From positions 103,714 through 167,713 of the forward strand of contig NZ_JAULSI010000008.1 in assembly GCF_030711405.1 (NCBI RefSeq): a stretch of DNA of 64,000 bases, given 5' to 3'. The stretch comes from Massilia brevitalea. GTDB lineage: Bacteria; Pseudomonadota; Gammaproteobacteria; Burkholderiales; Burkholderiaceae_D. Both the position numbers and the translations under genes were made by a program. The number at the start of each line of letters is the position of its first letter. Position 1 is the first letter of the stretch. The notes under the pieces were generated by a model that saw only the letters and a program-made list of their open reading frames with translations, did no database searches and was not told where the DNA came from. Of this stretch, positions 39,652 to 48,030 are shown piece after piece.

Positions 39652-39922
39652 TGAATCGGCTCCGTTTGGTCGCTGACGCGAGACCAGCTCAGGTTACTCC
39701 AAACTGTGGCGGGGTCGCGCACCATTGACTGCAGTAAATGGATGAGGTTTTTGAGCAGTAAAAACGGGGGCGAGACAGCGAGGGGAATCGACAGGAAGCC
39801 CGCAGGTAAAGGCTGTCTGCGAAATGCGGAAGATGCAGGCGCCGGCGGCGGAGGCGCCGGCGCGCGGGAGTTCAGGACCCGTTCGGCACCGGGAAAAGAC
39901 TTAACCGAATCTTAATCAAAGA

Positions 39923-40195
39923 TTAATTGAAAGGATTTTCGACCTGCTGCACGTCCGGCGCCGGCAAAGTGGCCGGCAAGTCCTGCCCTTCCATCTTGCC
40001 GACGATATCGCCCAGCAGCCCGTGCAGGCGCCGCGCCAGCGCCAGGCCGGCCGCGTCCAGCGTCAGGTCGACGTCGCCCGAGAGCGTGATGCGGTCCAGG
40101 CGGTTCTCGACCATCAGGTCGCCGATGTGCAGCACGTCGGCTTCGCTGGCGAAGGGAACGAAGGTTTTCGGGTCAGATTTTTTCTTGGCGTTCAT
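39923..40195 (-). CDS. Conserved hypothetical protein, 90 residues
   Basis: A 90-residue soluble protein with no signal peptide or Cys. After a Lys-rich N-terminus it shows SEADVLHIGDLMVENRLDRI and DVDLTLDAAGLALARRLHGLL, an alternating strand-helix pattern. The C-terminus is acidic. I do not recognise a named family. It lies 9 bases downstream of the endonuclease gene and reads in the same direction, so the two are probably cotranscribed. Confidence 0.65.
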   Translation of the reverse strand: MNAKKKSDPKTFVPFASEADVLHIGDLMVENRLDRITLSGDVDLTLDAAGLALARRLHGLLGDIVGKMEGQDLPATLPAPDVQQVENPFN

Positions 40196-40204
40196 TTCGG
40201 TTCC

Positions 40205-41032
40205 TTATCCTCTCAGGCCGGACCAGAAGTCGCGCGGCTCTTTGGATGGTTTCTTTAGCTTGATATTGGGCAGGCGCAGCATGCGCTCCTTTTGCTGCCG
40301 GCTCAGCGACGGCAGGAACTCGATGCCGACGATGCGTTCGAGTTCGGCCACCGGGATCACCTGGATGTCCGCATGCGCACGGTTCTCGGTGAACCAGGCC
40401 GCCGCCATTTTCTGGCGCGGACTGTACACCACTTTATACATGTGGCTCGGCACCAGCACGTTCCCGACCTTGCGCAGGTTGTTGCCGAGGAAGGCAGGCC
40501 CGGTAATCACGTACAGCTGCCCTTCCTTCTTCGCCATCTTGCGCACCTCGCCCTCGATCGGCGCCCAGATGTGGCGGTTGTGGTCGCCATCCTGCGGCAC
40601 CATGTTCGCCAGCGTGAAGCTTTCGCGCTGGGTGCGCTTGTCGGGCATGTCGCCATTCGGCGCCAGGTGGCCGCGATCGAAGCCGCTGCGCGCGTAGTCC
40701 GACAACTCGGCGCGCTGCGAGCGCGGCAGGCGCGATTCGGCATGGAAGTCGTTGTCGCGCTTCATGCCCTGGGCTGCGGCGACGTTTTCGGCGCGCAGGT
40801 TCTCGGCCGACCACAGCGGGGTGCGGGTGATCCCGGAATGCATCACGCCGAACACGCCGTAGCACAGTTCGCGGGTGGCGCTGGCCAGCTTGGGGTTGCG
40901 GATTTCGGGGGCGCGGCCGTCGGCGTAGTGCGCGGGGCAGCCGGTACCGGCTGCCGCTGCCAGCGACGGGGCCAGCAGGCCGGTGGAAAGCGCGGCGGCG
41001 AGTGCGGCCGCGCTGAATATTCTCTGAAACAT
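40205..41032 (-). CDS. Exported DNA/RNA non-specific endonuclease
   Basis: A 275-residue nuclease of the NUC1/Serratia type. ATG 41032 starts a signal peptide (MFQRIFSAAALAAALSTGL, ending around ASLAAAA). The active site is intact: DRGHLAPNGDM with the catalytic His, and the metal Asn in ANMVPQDGDHNRHIW, followed by EGEVRKMA. It cuts DNA and RNA without sequence preference, outside the cytoplasm. A longer frame upstream of 41032 lacks conserved sequence. Confidence 0.93.
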   Translation of the reverse strand: MFQRIFSAAALAAALSTGLLAPSLAAAAGTGCPAHYADGRAPEIRNPKLASATRELCYGVFGVMHSGITRTPLWSAENLRAENVAAAQGMKRDNDFHAESRLPRSQRAELSDYARSGFDRGHLAPNGDMPDKRTQRESFTLANMVPQDGDHNRHIWAPIEGEVRKMAKKEGQLYVITGPAFLGNNLRKVGNVLVPSHMYKVVYSPRQKMAAAWFTENRAHADIQVIPVAELERIVGIEFLPSLSRQQKERMLRLPNIKLKKPSKEPRDFWSGLRG

Positions 41033-41220
41033 GTGCTCGGTTGAAAGAATGTAACGAGCCCGTATTGTAGCCGACACATCCGCCCTCACCCGCCCTGCAT
41101 GCCACAGTTTCAGGACAAATGAGCTGACACGGCGCACGATTGATTGTGCATTGTCTAAGGGAATCCTCTAGAATACCCGCTCTTTTGTTAACATTCCGTA
41201 ACGGAAACAAACCACCGTCA

Positions 41221-41610
41221 ATGGAACAGGCCCCGATTCCGGAGGACCTACGGCGCTTTGTGCTGACCAGCATTCCGTCCGTACCCTTCCTCGAAGCGCT
41301 GCTGCTGTTGCGTGCCGATCCGGCGCAAGAATGGCACAGCGAGATGCTGGCCCAGCGCCTCTATGTACGCGAACGCACCGCCCATACCCTGCTGGAAGAC
41401 CTGTGCCGCGCCGGCATGGTAGCGCCCTGCGCGGATGCCCCGGGCTGCTACCAGTACCGGCCCGGCTCGCCGCAGCTGGGCGAACGCATCGATGCGCTGG
41501 CCGAGCTGTATGCGAAGCACCTGGTGGAAGTCACCCACCTGATTCACTCTTCCCTCGACCGCAAGGCGCAACAATTCGCCGATGCCTTCAAACTGCGAAA
41601 GGATTCGTAA
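41221..41610 (+). CDS. Winged-helix domain protein
   Basis: A 129-residue protein. A helix-turn-helix stretch (HSEMLAQRLYVRERTAHTLL to EDLCRAGMVAP, residues 40-70) is followed by a helix with LGERIDALAELYAKHLVEVTH. It resembles the winged-helix proteins placed before small DUF5985-type membrane proteins. The stop is followed at once by the GTG of the next gene, so all three are one operon. It may control the operon or sense something for it; neither is established. Confidence 0.75.
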   Translation: MEQAPIPEDLRRFVLTSIPSVPFLEALLLLRADPAQEWHSEMLAQRLYVRERTAHTLLEDLCRAGMVAPCADAPGCYQYRPGSPQLGERIDALAELYAKHLVEVTHLIHSSLDRKAQQFADAFKLRKDS

Positions 41611-41868
41611 GTGGCGGAAACGATCTACATCCTGTGCATCCTGACCTCGCTCGCCTGCGCCTGGCTGTTGTTCGCCAGTTACCGGCGCACGCGCTACCGG
41701 CTGCTGTTCTGGAGTGGTTCCTGCTTTGCGGTGATGACGCTGAACAATCTGTTCCTCTTGCTCGACAAGATCGTCTTCCCGGATATCAATTTCCTGCCAG
41801 CGCGGCTGATCAGCGCCCTGGTCGCCATTGCCCTGCTGCTGTATGGCCTGATCTACGAGAAGGAGTGA
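41611..41868 (+). CDS. Small membrane protein, DUF5985-like
   Basis: An 85-residue protein with three hydrophobic helices (IYILCILTSLACAWLLFASY; LLFWSGSCFAVMTLNNLFLLL; LISALVAIALLLYGLIY). The RRTRYRLLFWSG link is shared with its neighbour's RDSRDRFFLYFAL pattern. It starts with GTG directly after the previous stop, and only one base separates its stop from the next ATG. Function is unknown. Confidence 0.75.
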   Translation: MAETIYILCILTSLACAWLLFASYRRTRYRLLFWSGSCFAVMTLNNLFLLLDKIVFPDINFLPARLISALVAIALLLYGLIYEKE

Positions 41869-41869
41869 C

Positions 41870-42139
41870 ATGACCGAACTGTTCACCGGCGCCATCACCA
41901 TGGGCTCGCTCGTCATCGCGCTGTTCTTCCTGCGCTTCTGGCGCGACTCGCGCGACCGGTTCTTCCTCTACTTCGCCCTCTCCTTCTTCATCGAAGGCGT
42001 GCACCGCCTGTATTCCGCGCTGCACGACGCCGGCGGCGAGGACTCGCCCCTGCATTACCTGATCCGCCTGCTGGCCTATGGCCTGATCCTGTGGGCGATC
42101 CTGGAAAAGAACTTGCCGAAGACGAAGGCGCGCCGGTAG
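41870..42139 (+). CDS. Small membrane protein, DUF5985
   Basis: An 89-residue protein with three hydrophobic helices. GAITMGSLVIALFFLRFWRD and SRDRFFLYFALSFFIEGVHR are typical of DUF5985. It looks like a paralogue of the preceding protein, and the two may work as a pair in the inner membrane. Third gene of a tight operon with the winged-helix protein. Confidence 0.8.
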   Translation: MTELFTGAITMGSLVIALFFLRFWRDSRDRFFLYFALSFFIEGVHRLYSALHDAGGEDSPLHYLIRLLAYGLILWAILEKNLPKTKARR

Positions 42140-42207
42140 CGTGCGCCTGGCCCGGTTTGTGTCTGTGATAATGAAGTCATGATTGTTGACCAGCATACGG
42201 AGGAAAC

Positions 42208-42474
42208 ATGACGACACTAGACCAGCAAGCCAAACCGCAAGGAAACGAGCAGGCAAACGAGCAGCCAGGCACCGACGACCTGAACCGCTCGGAAAACCTG
42301 TTGCCGGGCGAAGAAGGCGCGGAAGATGGGCGCTTCGAGGTGGCCGAGGAAGTCAGCCTCGACATCCAGGGCGACGACACGCGCCGCGTCGGCCAGATGC
42401 CGGGCAGCATCACCGAGTCGCTGCCGGACACGGTCAGCACCGAGCCCGACAGCGAGGACGCAGGCAAGCCCTGA
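42208..42474 (+). CDS. Hypothetical acidic disordered protein
   Basis: An 88-residue, Glu/Asp/Gln-rich protein with no hydrophobic segment, started by ATG 42208 after a strong GGAGG site. LLPGEEGAEDGRFEVAEEVS and SITESLPDTVSTEPD are typical of its composition. No family recognised. A clear Rho-independent terminator follows at 42509, which supports it as a real, separately transcribed gene. Confidence 0.6.
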   Translation: MTTLDQQAKPQGNEQANEQPGTDDLNRSENLLPGEEGAEDGRFEVAEEVSLDIQGDDTRRVGQMPGSITESLPDTVSTEPDSEDAGKP

Positions 42475-42508
42475 GACCGGCTGCGGTAAATAGTACGACA
42501 GCAGGAGG

Positions 42509-42545
42509 AAGCCTGCGCGGTGGAAGCCGCGCAGGCTTTCTTCTT
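42509..42545 (+). terminator. Rho-independent terminator after the acidic protein gene
   Basis: A perfect 12-base stem AAGCCTGCGCGG / CCGCGCAGGCTT (42509-42520, 42527-42538) with a 6-base loop, followed by a T/C tract. The IS element begins exactly at the end of this tract (42546). Confidence 0.85.
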
Positions 42546-43614
42546 GGCGCTGTCACCGTTAGCTATGGATGAGAAGTGAACTGCTGAGCTCATTCTCGGT
42601 CGAATCCGTATCGCCATCGATACGGGTCGACCATGAAAGCACCTCGCTTCACGAAGTGGTTTGCCGCCTTGCCCGCACTGAACCAGCCCCAGCGGCTGCA
42701 GGTCCTCGACGCCCTGCGCCGGGGGGCGGGGTTGCACCTGGTGGTTGCCCTGAACGAAAAATGCCGCTCCCCGGGACGAGGCTGCCCTCTTTGCCTGTGC
42801 GAGCGCTGGCATCGGCATGGTCACGCGAATGACCTGCAGCGCTACCGCTGCTTCTCGTGCCGGCGCACCTTCAACGATTTGACCGGCACCCCATTGGCAC
42901 GTCTGCGGTTGAAAGGGAAATGGCTCGATTACCTCGATGCGCTGCGTGCGTCGCGCCCGGTGCGCGCGGCGGCGGACGAGGTCAAGGTGCACCGCAACAC
43001 CGCTTTTCGCTGGCGCCATCGCTTTCTCGACCGGGTCAAGGAAGACCGGCCGGCGCGCCTGAACGGCATCGCCGAGGCCGACGAAATGTTCATCCTGGAA
43101 TCCCAGAAGGGGTCGCGCAGGCTCGACCGGCCAGCGCGCAAACGGGGCGGCGTAGCTAGCAGGCGCGGCATCTCGCGCGAGCTCGACTGCATCCTGGTGG
43201 CGCGTGACCGCAACAAACAGACGGTCGATGCCGTTACCGGCCGCGGCCCTGTCAGCAAGGTCCAGCTGGAGCGCCACCTGCTGCCCTTCCTGGACCGGGA
43301 CGTCTTGCTCGTGACCGACGCAAACGCCGCCTACCGTGCTTTCGCCCGTGCACACGGCATTGCGCACCAGTCCGTCAATGTCCGTACCGGCGAACGCACG
43401 CGCATGGGCGCCTCCGGGCTCGTCCATGTGCAGAACGTGAACGCCTATCACCAGCGCCTGCGCGAATGGTTGTTGCCGTTTCACGGCGTCGCGTCGCGCT
43501 ACCTGCCGAACTACCTGGGCTGGCGCCGCATGCTCGATGGCGGGAACATCACTTCTGCCGATCAATTGTTTCGCCTTGCAATCGGACCCATCCACAGCCA
43601 ACGGTGACAGCGCC
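42546..43614 (+). mobile_element. IS1595-family insertion sequence, complete
   Basis: A 1069-base element. The ends are 26-base inverted repeats (42546-42571 and 43589-43614) with 24 identical positions, both starting GGCGCTGTCACCGTT. The 8-base target duplication TTCTTCTT is exact (42538-42545 and 43615-43622). It carries one intact transposase gene. The intact gene, good repeats and exact target copy suggest a recent insertion. Confidence 0.95.
42633..43607 (+). CDS. IS1595-family transposase
   Basis: A 324-residue transposase filling the IS. An N-terminal zinc ribbon (CPLC, later YRCFSCRRTFND) precedes a helix-turn-helix stretch (RPVRAAADEVKVHRNTAFRWRHRF) and the catalytic core: EADEMFIL, LVTDANAAYRAFA, and HVQNVNAYHQRLREWL near the end, the DD(N/E) set of ISXO2-like enzymes. 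The reading frame is unbroken. It is closed 7 bases before the right end of the element. Confidence 0.92.
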   Translation: MKAPRFTKWFAALPALNQPQRLQVLDALRRGAGLHLVVALNEKCRSPGRGCPLCLCERWHRHGHANDLQRYRCFSCRRTFNDLTGTPLARLRLKGKWLDYLDALRASRPVRAAADEVKVHRNTAFRWRHRFLDRVKEDRPARLNGIAEADEMFILESQKGSRRLDRPARKRGGVASRRGISRELDCILVARDRNKQTVDAVTGRGPVSKVQLERHLLPFLDRDVLLVTDANAAYRAFARAHGIAHQSVNVRTGERTRMGASGLVHVQNVNAYHQRLREWLLPFHGVASRYLPNYLGWRRMLDGGNITSADQLFRLAIGPIHSQR

Positions 43615-43646
43615 TTCTTCTTTTCCGGCTTTACAGTCTTCGAGAC

Positions 43647-44495
43647 TTACATCGTCAGGCCCATGCGCAGCCCCTCGATGGTATGCGCCTGCACGATGTT
43701 CTCCAGGCCGTCGACCACGCGGCAGGTGATGTGTTCGCGCAGCTGCGGCGCCAGGCTCTCGTAGTAGGTGCGGCTCAGCTGCAGGTCGTGCTTGTCGGCG
43801 TTGCGCGCGTCGGGGGCGTCGACGCCGAGCACGAACACCGGCCGCGAACGGTTCGACTGGTTCGCCGTGCCGCGGTGGATGGTCAACGCCGAGCGCGCCG
43901 AGATGTCGCCCATGCGCGGCAGCTTGCGCTGGGCGCGCGCCTCGTAGCGGCCCCAGAGCTCGCGCGGCGGGAACATCGGGTCGCCGTCGCCCAGGTCGTC
44001 CCACTGGGTGCCGGGTGCGATCTCGAACGGACCCATGTCTTCGTCGACGTCCACCGTGGTGATGTTAAAGGCGAGCGAGTTCAGGCGCCGGCCCTTCAGG
44101 GTCGCCTCGGGCGAGGCAAAGTCGCGGTGCCAGGGCTGGTGCAGTGCGCCCGGCCCGGGAATGTCGAAGCCGGCCTCCACGATGCGGTAGTCGGGGCCGA
44201 GCACCGCGCGGCACACCGCCACCACCCAGGGATGGCCGATGATGTCGGCAAAGCCTGAAATGCGTTCGGGATGCGCTTCCACGTAATAGCGGTTCGGCCC
44301 GCGTTCGAGCGCCCCGCCCGGCCGCGCGCGCGCTTCCGCGAACAGCGTGGCGATGTCCTGGCCCAGGCGCTCGACCCAGGCGCGCTCGAAGGCGCCCTTG
44401 CAGGCGATGATGCCGTCCCCGTACAGGCCGCCCATGATGGTGGCGACGTCGTAGCTGTCGGGGCCCGGTTTGGGGCTGTGTGCTGCGTCTTGCAT
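43647..44495 (-). CDS. Phytanoyl-CoA dioxygenase family protein
   Basis: A 282-residue Fe(II)/2-oxoglutarate oxygenase. The iron facial triad is seen as WHRDF (His and Asp) and the distal His in TIHRGTANQSNRSRPVF, with the Arg that holds 2-oxoglutarate. VDEDMGPFEIAPGTQWDDL is the usual strand region. Such enzymes hydroxylate small molecules, often secondary metabolites; the substrate is unknown. ATG 44495 has GGAGA in front and precedes the first conserved residues. The downstream flank carries the IS1595 element. Confidence 0.9.
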   Translation of the reverse strand: MQDAAHSPKPGPDSYDVATIMGGLYGDGIIACKGAFERAWVERLGQDIATLFAEARARPGGALERGPNRYYVEAHPERISGFADIIGHPWVVAVCRAVLGPDYRIVEAGFDIPGPGALHQPWHRDFASPEATLKGRRLNSLAFNITTVDVDEDMGPFEIAPGTQWDDLGDGDPMFPPRELWGRYEARAQRKLPRMGDISARSALTIHRGTANQSNRSRPVFVLGVDAPDARNADKHDLQLSRTYYESLAPQLREHITCRVVDGLENIVQAHTIEGLRMGLTM

Positions 44496-44820
44496 TTTGC
44501 TGTCTCCTTGTCCGCGCCCTGTCTGTTGCTGCCATCTCGTATCAGTGGCCGGGCGTGCGCCCATGCTACGCCCAAACCCGGCCGCGGCGAAGTGCCCGGG
44601 CGTTTTTCGGGTTCGCCTGTGGAAACAATGTCACAGGGGCTTGGACGGCGCCGTCCGCATACGGCTGGGCGAAAGATTGACATTCTCACGCGGCAGTTTT
44701 ACATTCTTACATCAAGGACAACGAGAGCCGGACCTGCCTTGCACCCGGCCGCCCACCCATGAGACCGTACCAACCCGCCTCCGCGCCCGCCGCGTTCCGT
44801 ATGCCGCCTGGGGCCAGGCA

Positions 44821-47240
44821 GTGAACGCCCCTGCCGCCGGCCTGATCCTGTTCGTGTGCGAATCGGATGCCTTCGATCCGACGGTGGCCCAGGTCGGCGC
44901 CCGGCTCGGCCAAGCGGTGGTGCGGGCCAGGTCCGCAGCCGAAGCGCTGGGCCAGGCCGATACCACCGATTTCGCCCTGATCCTGGTCGGCCATGCCGGC
45001 GACGACGATGCCCTGCTGCGAACGGTCGGCCGGATGCGCGCCAGCGACCGTGCCGGCCACACGCCGGTCGTGGTGCTCGGCCTGCCGCCTTCCCCGCCCT
45101 CGAACCCCTCGCTGCCGGAACAGGTTTATGAAGCCGGCGCCATCGCCGTCCTGAACGATCCGGTGTCGCCAACCATCCTCGCCGCGAAGGCCCGCTTCTA
45201 CGTCGATGCCTTCCACAGCGCCGCCGAACGGCGCCGCGCCGAGCGCGCCCTGGCCCAGGCCAGCGAACGCCAGGAAGCCATCCTGGCCGCCGCCAACCTG
45301 GCGGTCTGAGAATGGGACATCGCGGCCGACCAGGTGCGCGGCGACGCCCGCCTGGCCGCGATGTTCGGCGGCGCCCTGCCGCCCGGCGCCCCAATGGCCG
45401 CCTACCTGGCGGCGCTGCACCCCGACGACCTGGCCGCCACCCGCGAGCGCCTGCGCGCCTCGCTGCGCAGCGGCGCCGGCTACGACGCCACCTTCCGCGT
45501 GCGCGCCCCGGAAGGACGCTGGCGCTGGGTGATCGCGCGTGGCCAGGTGGACGCGGGCACGGACGGCGCGCCGCGCTCGGTCAGCGGCGTGGTGATCGAC
45601 GCCACCCGCCAGTTCGAGGCCGAAGCCCAGTTGCGCGCCAGCGAGGAACGCTACCGCACCCTGTTCGACGCCATGGACGAGGCGATGTGCGTGATCGAGG
45701 TGCTGTTCGACACCGCCGGCCAGCCCTGCGACTACCGTTTCGTGGAAACCAATCCGGCGTTCGATGGCCAGACCGGCCTGCAGGGCGTCGTGGGCCGCCG
45801 CATGCGCGACATCGCGCCCGAGCACGAACAGCACTGGTTCGACATCTTCGGGCGGGTGGTGGTCACGGGCGAGCCGGCGCGCTTCGTCAACGAGGCGCGC
45901 GCGCTGGGCCGCTGGTTCGACCTGTACGCCACCCCGATCGGTGCACCGGCCGAGCACCGGCTGGCGGTGCTGTTCAAGGACATCACCGAACGCCGCCGCG
46001 GCGAAGACGAACTGCGGCGCCTGGCGGCCGACCTGGCCGAGGCAAACCGCCTGAAGACCGAGTTCCTGGCCACCCTGGCGCACGAACTGCGCAACCCGCT
46101 GGCGCCGATCCGCAGCGGCATCCAGCTGCTGCGCCGGGCCGGCGCCGACCCGGCCGCCAGCGCGCGCGTGCACGCCATCATGGACCGCCAGCTCGACCAG
46201 CTGGTGCACCTGGTCGACGACCTGCTCGACGTCGCGCGCGTGACGCGCGGCCAGGTGGAATTGCGGCGCGAATGGATCGACCTGGGCGAACTGCTGCGCG
46301 CCGCCGCCGACATCAGCGAGCCGCTGATCGCGGCCGCGCGCCATCGCTTCAGCCTGCGCCTGCCGCCGCAGCCGGTGACGCTGCACGCCGACCCGACGCG
46401 CCTGACCCAGATGGTCAGCAATCTCCTGAACAATGCTGCGCGCTACACGCCGCCCGGCGGCGCCATCGAGCTGGCCGCCGCATGCGAAGGCGGGGAACTG
46501 GCGATCAGCGTGCGCGACAACGGCATCGGCATACCGGCCGACGCGCTCGATCGGGTATTCCAGATGTTTACCCAGGTGAGCGGCAACGGCAGCCTCGGTG
46601 GCCTCGGGATCGGCCTGTCGCTGGTACGCAGCCTGGTCGAGCTGCATGGCGGCAGTGTCGCCGCCGCCAGCCCGGGCGCGGGCGCCGGCAGCGTGTTCAC
46701 GGTGCGCCTGCCGCTGGCCGGCCCGCAATCCGCTGGCGCGCCAGGTGATCAAGCGGACGATCCTATCCATTTGTCCACCTTCAGGGCGCTGCGCATCCTG
46801 GTGGTCGACGACAACTGCGACGCCGCCGACACCCTGGCGGCCCTGCTGGGGGCGATGGGGCACACGACGGCGATCGCCAACGACGGCCACGCGGCGCTGC
46901 TGGGGGCGATGGGGCACACGACGGCGATCGCCAACGACGGCCACGCGGCGCTGCGCGTGCTGGCGGGCTTCGCGCCGGCCGTGGTGTTCCTCGACCTTGG
47001 CATGCCGGGCATGTCGGGTTACGAAGTGGCGGCGGCAATCCGCAAGGACCCGCGCAACGACGGCCTGCGCCTGGTGGCCCTGACCGGCTGGGGCGGCCCG
47101 CCGATCGCGAACGCAGCGCCCGCGCCGGCTTCGACCTGCACCTGACCAAGCCGGCGACGCTGGACACGATCGAGGCGGCGCTGGCCCCGCCGCTGCCGGC
47201 TGTCGCACGCGCGCCGGCGGGGGTTACCAGTCCAGCGTGA
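44821..47240 (+). pseudogene. Hybrid sensor histidine kinase, broken by a stop, a 54-bp duplication and a frameshift
   Basis: A gene for a receiver-like / PAS / PAS / HisKA / HATPase / receiver protein. TGA at 45307-45309 stands where PAS domains usually have Trp (AV-stop-EWDIAADQVRGDARL). The frame then stays open to 47145, with the HisKA site [16 protein letters not shown] and the ATPase motifs NLLNNAARYTP and GIGLSLVRSLV intact. The final receiver has a 54-base tandem duplication (46843-46950) and a frameshift near 47090-47093. One missing G restores RSARAGFDLHLTKPATL and an end at 47240. The start GTG 44821 is uncertain. Confidence 0.8.
46843..46950 (+). repeat. Perfect 54-bp tandem duplication in the kinase pseudogene
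   Basis: Two identical 54-base copies (46843-46896 and 46897-46950), each beginning CTGCTGGGGGCGATGGGGCA. In the receiver domain this repeats 18 residues (LLGAMGHTTAIANDGHAA) between the first helix and the phosphorylation site, which should disturb the fold. Confidence 0.95.
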
Positions 47241-47685
47241 GGAGCAGGTTCGCCATTCTTGGCCAGCACAGCTGGCTGACTTCGGCGCGGCCGGCCCAGC
47301 GGAAGCCGTCCATTTCCAGGGTCGGCTTGCCGGTCCTGTAGTGCGCAAACCAGCTGGTGCAGGCCAGTTGCGACAGGTCGCCCAGCTCGTCGCCGGCCTC
47401 GACCCGGTACAGGTGCAGGCGCTTGTCGCGCCGGTAGGCGAATTCGCCCAGGTCGACAAAACGCTCCGGTGCGAACATCGCGCCGCTTTCCTCGCCCAGT
47501 TCGCGCATCGCCGCTTCCAGGGTGGTTTCGCCGGGGTCCTGCATGCCCTTCGGGATGTCCCAGTGGGCGGTGCCGGTCACGTGGCCAAGCAGCAGGCGGC
47601 CCTGGCTGTCCAGCACCAGCGTGCCGCAGGATACGGTGCAGGATAGTGTGTCGACGCCAGCCTGCCTGGCCATATTCTTCCGCAT
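47224..47685 (-). CDS. Nudix hydrolase
   Basis: A 153-residue Nudix protein. The Nudix box is intact: GMQDPGETTLEAAMRELGEE followed by SGA (G-x5-E-x7-RE-x2-EE-x-G). Before it stand CGTLVLDSQGRLLLGHVTGT and HWDIPKG. Members hydrolyse nucleoside diphosphates linked to other groups. The substrate is not evident. ATG 47685 is preferred because GGAG precedes it; ATG 47673 is possible. The 3' end overlaps the broken kinase gene by some bases. Confidence 0.9.
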   Translation of the reverse strand: MRKNMARQAGVDTLSCTVSCGTLVLDSQGRLLLGHVTGTAHWDIPKGMQDPGETTLEAAMRELGEESGAMFAPERFVDLGEFAYRRDKRLHLYRVEAGDELGDLSQLACTSWFAHYRTGKPTLEMDGFRWAGRAEVSQLCWPRMANLLLTLDW

Positions 47686-47795
47686 GCGCGCGCTCCGCTC
47701 TTTCGTTGCAAGGATGGCAATGTAAGCCTGTCGCGGCCGAGTGTCAATCGTGTGCATTCCGGCCAGTCGCCACCCCATGAGTGGCGCAACGTTTT

Positions 47796-47943
47796 CGTAG
47801 GGTGGGCACTTGTGCCCACGCGGTACACGCGGGTCCGGAGTCCCACGCACGGTGTGGCTCCGCTCGATAGCCGCGAGTGATTCATGGCCGCCGCGGGTGC
47901 AAGGGTGAACACGTACCGCGTGGGCACAAGTGCCCACCCTACG
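47796..47943. repeat. REPIN-like element, copy C
   Basis: A 148-base unit. The left end is CGTAGGGTGGGCACTTGTGC, the right end reads GTGGGCACAAGTGCCCACCC and closes with TACG, so the outer ends are complementary over about 28 bases. It lies between the Nudix start and the terminator of the glycosyltransferase gene; the rest of the 345-base gap has no gene. Confidence 0.85.
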
Positions 47944-47975
47944 CGTTTGCTGAGCCGATCGCATTTCAAGCGACG

Positions 47976-48012
47976 TAAAAAAGCCCGCCAGGCTTGCACC
48001 TAGCGGGCTTTT
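47976..48012 (-). terminator. Rho-independent terminator of the glycosyltransferase gene
   Basis: Reading left, AAGCCCGC pairs with GCGGGCTT around a 14-base partly paired loop and is followed by TTTTTT. It lies about 20 bases after the stop of the glycosyltransferase gene. Confidence 0.8.
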
Positions 48013-48030
48013 CGACACGAAGCCTAAGGT

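Noticed and set aside
45310..47145. Annotating the kinase core as an independent intact gene
   Set aside because: Codons before it are in frame with the upstream PAS start and only a TGA in a Trp position separates them; the end is frameshifted. A pseudogene is the simpler reading, though internal initiation is possible.
44707..47208. Leftward open frame of 833 codons opposite the broken kinase
   Set aside because: The kinase motifs on the rightward strand are unmistakable; this frame has no domain.
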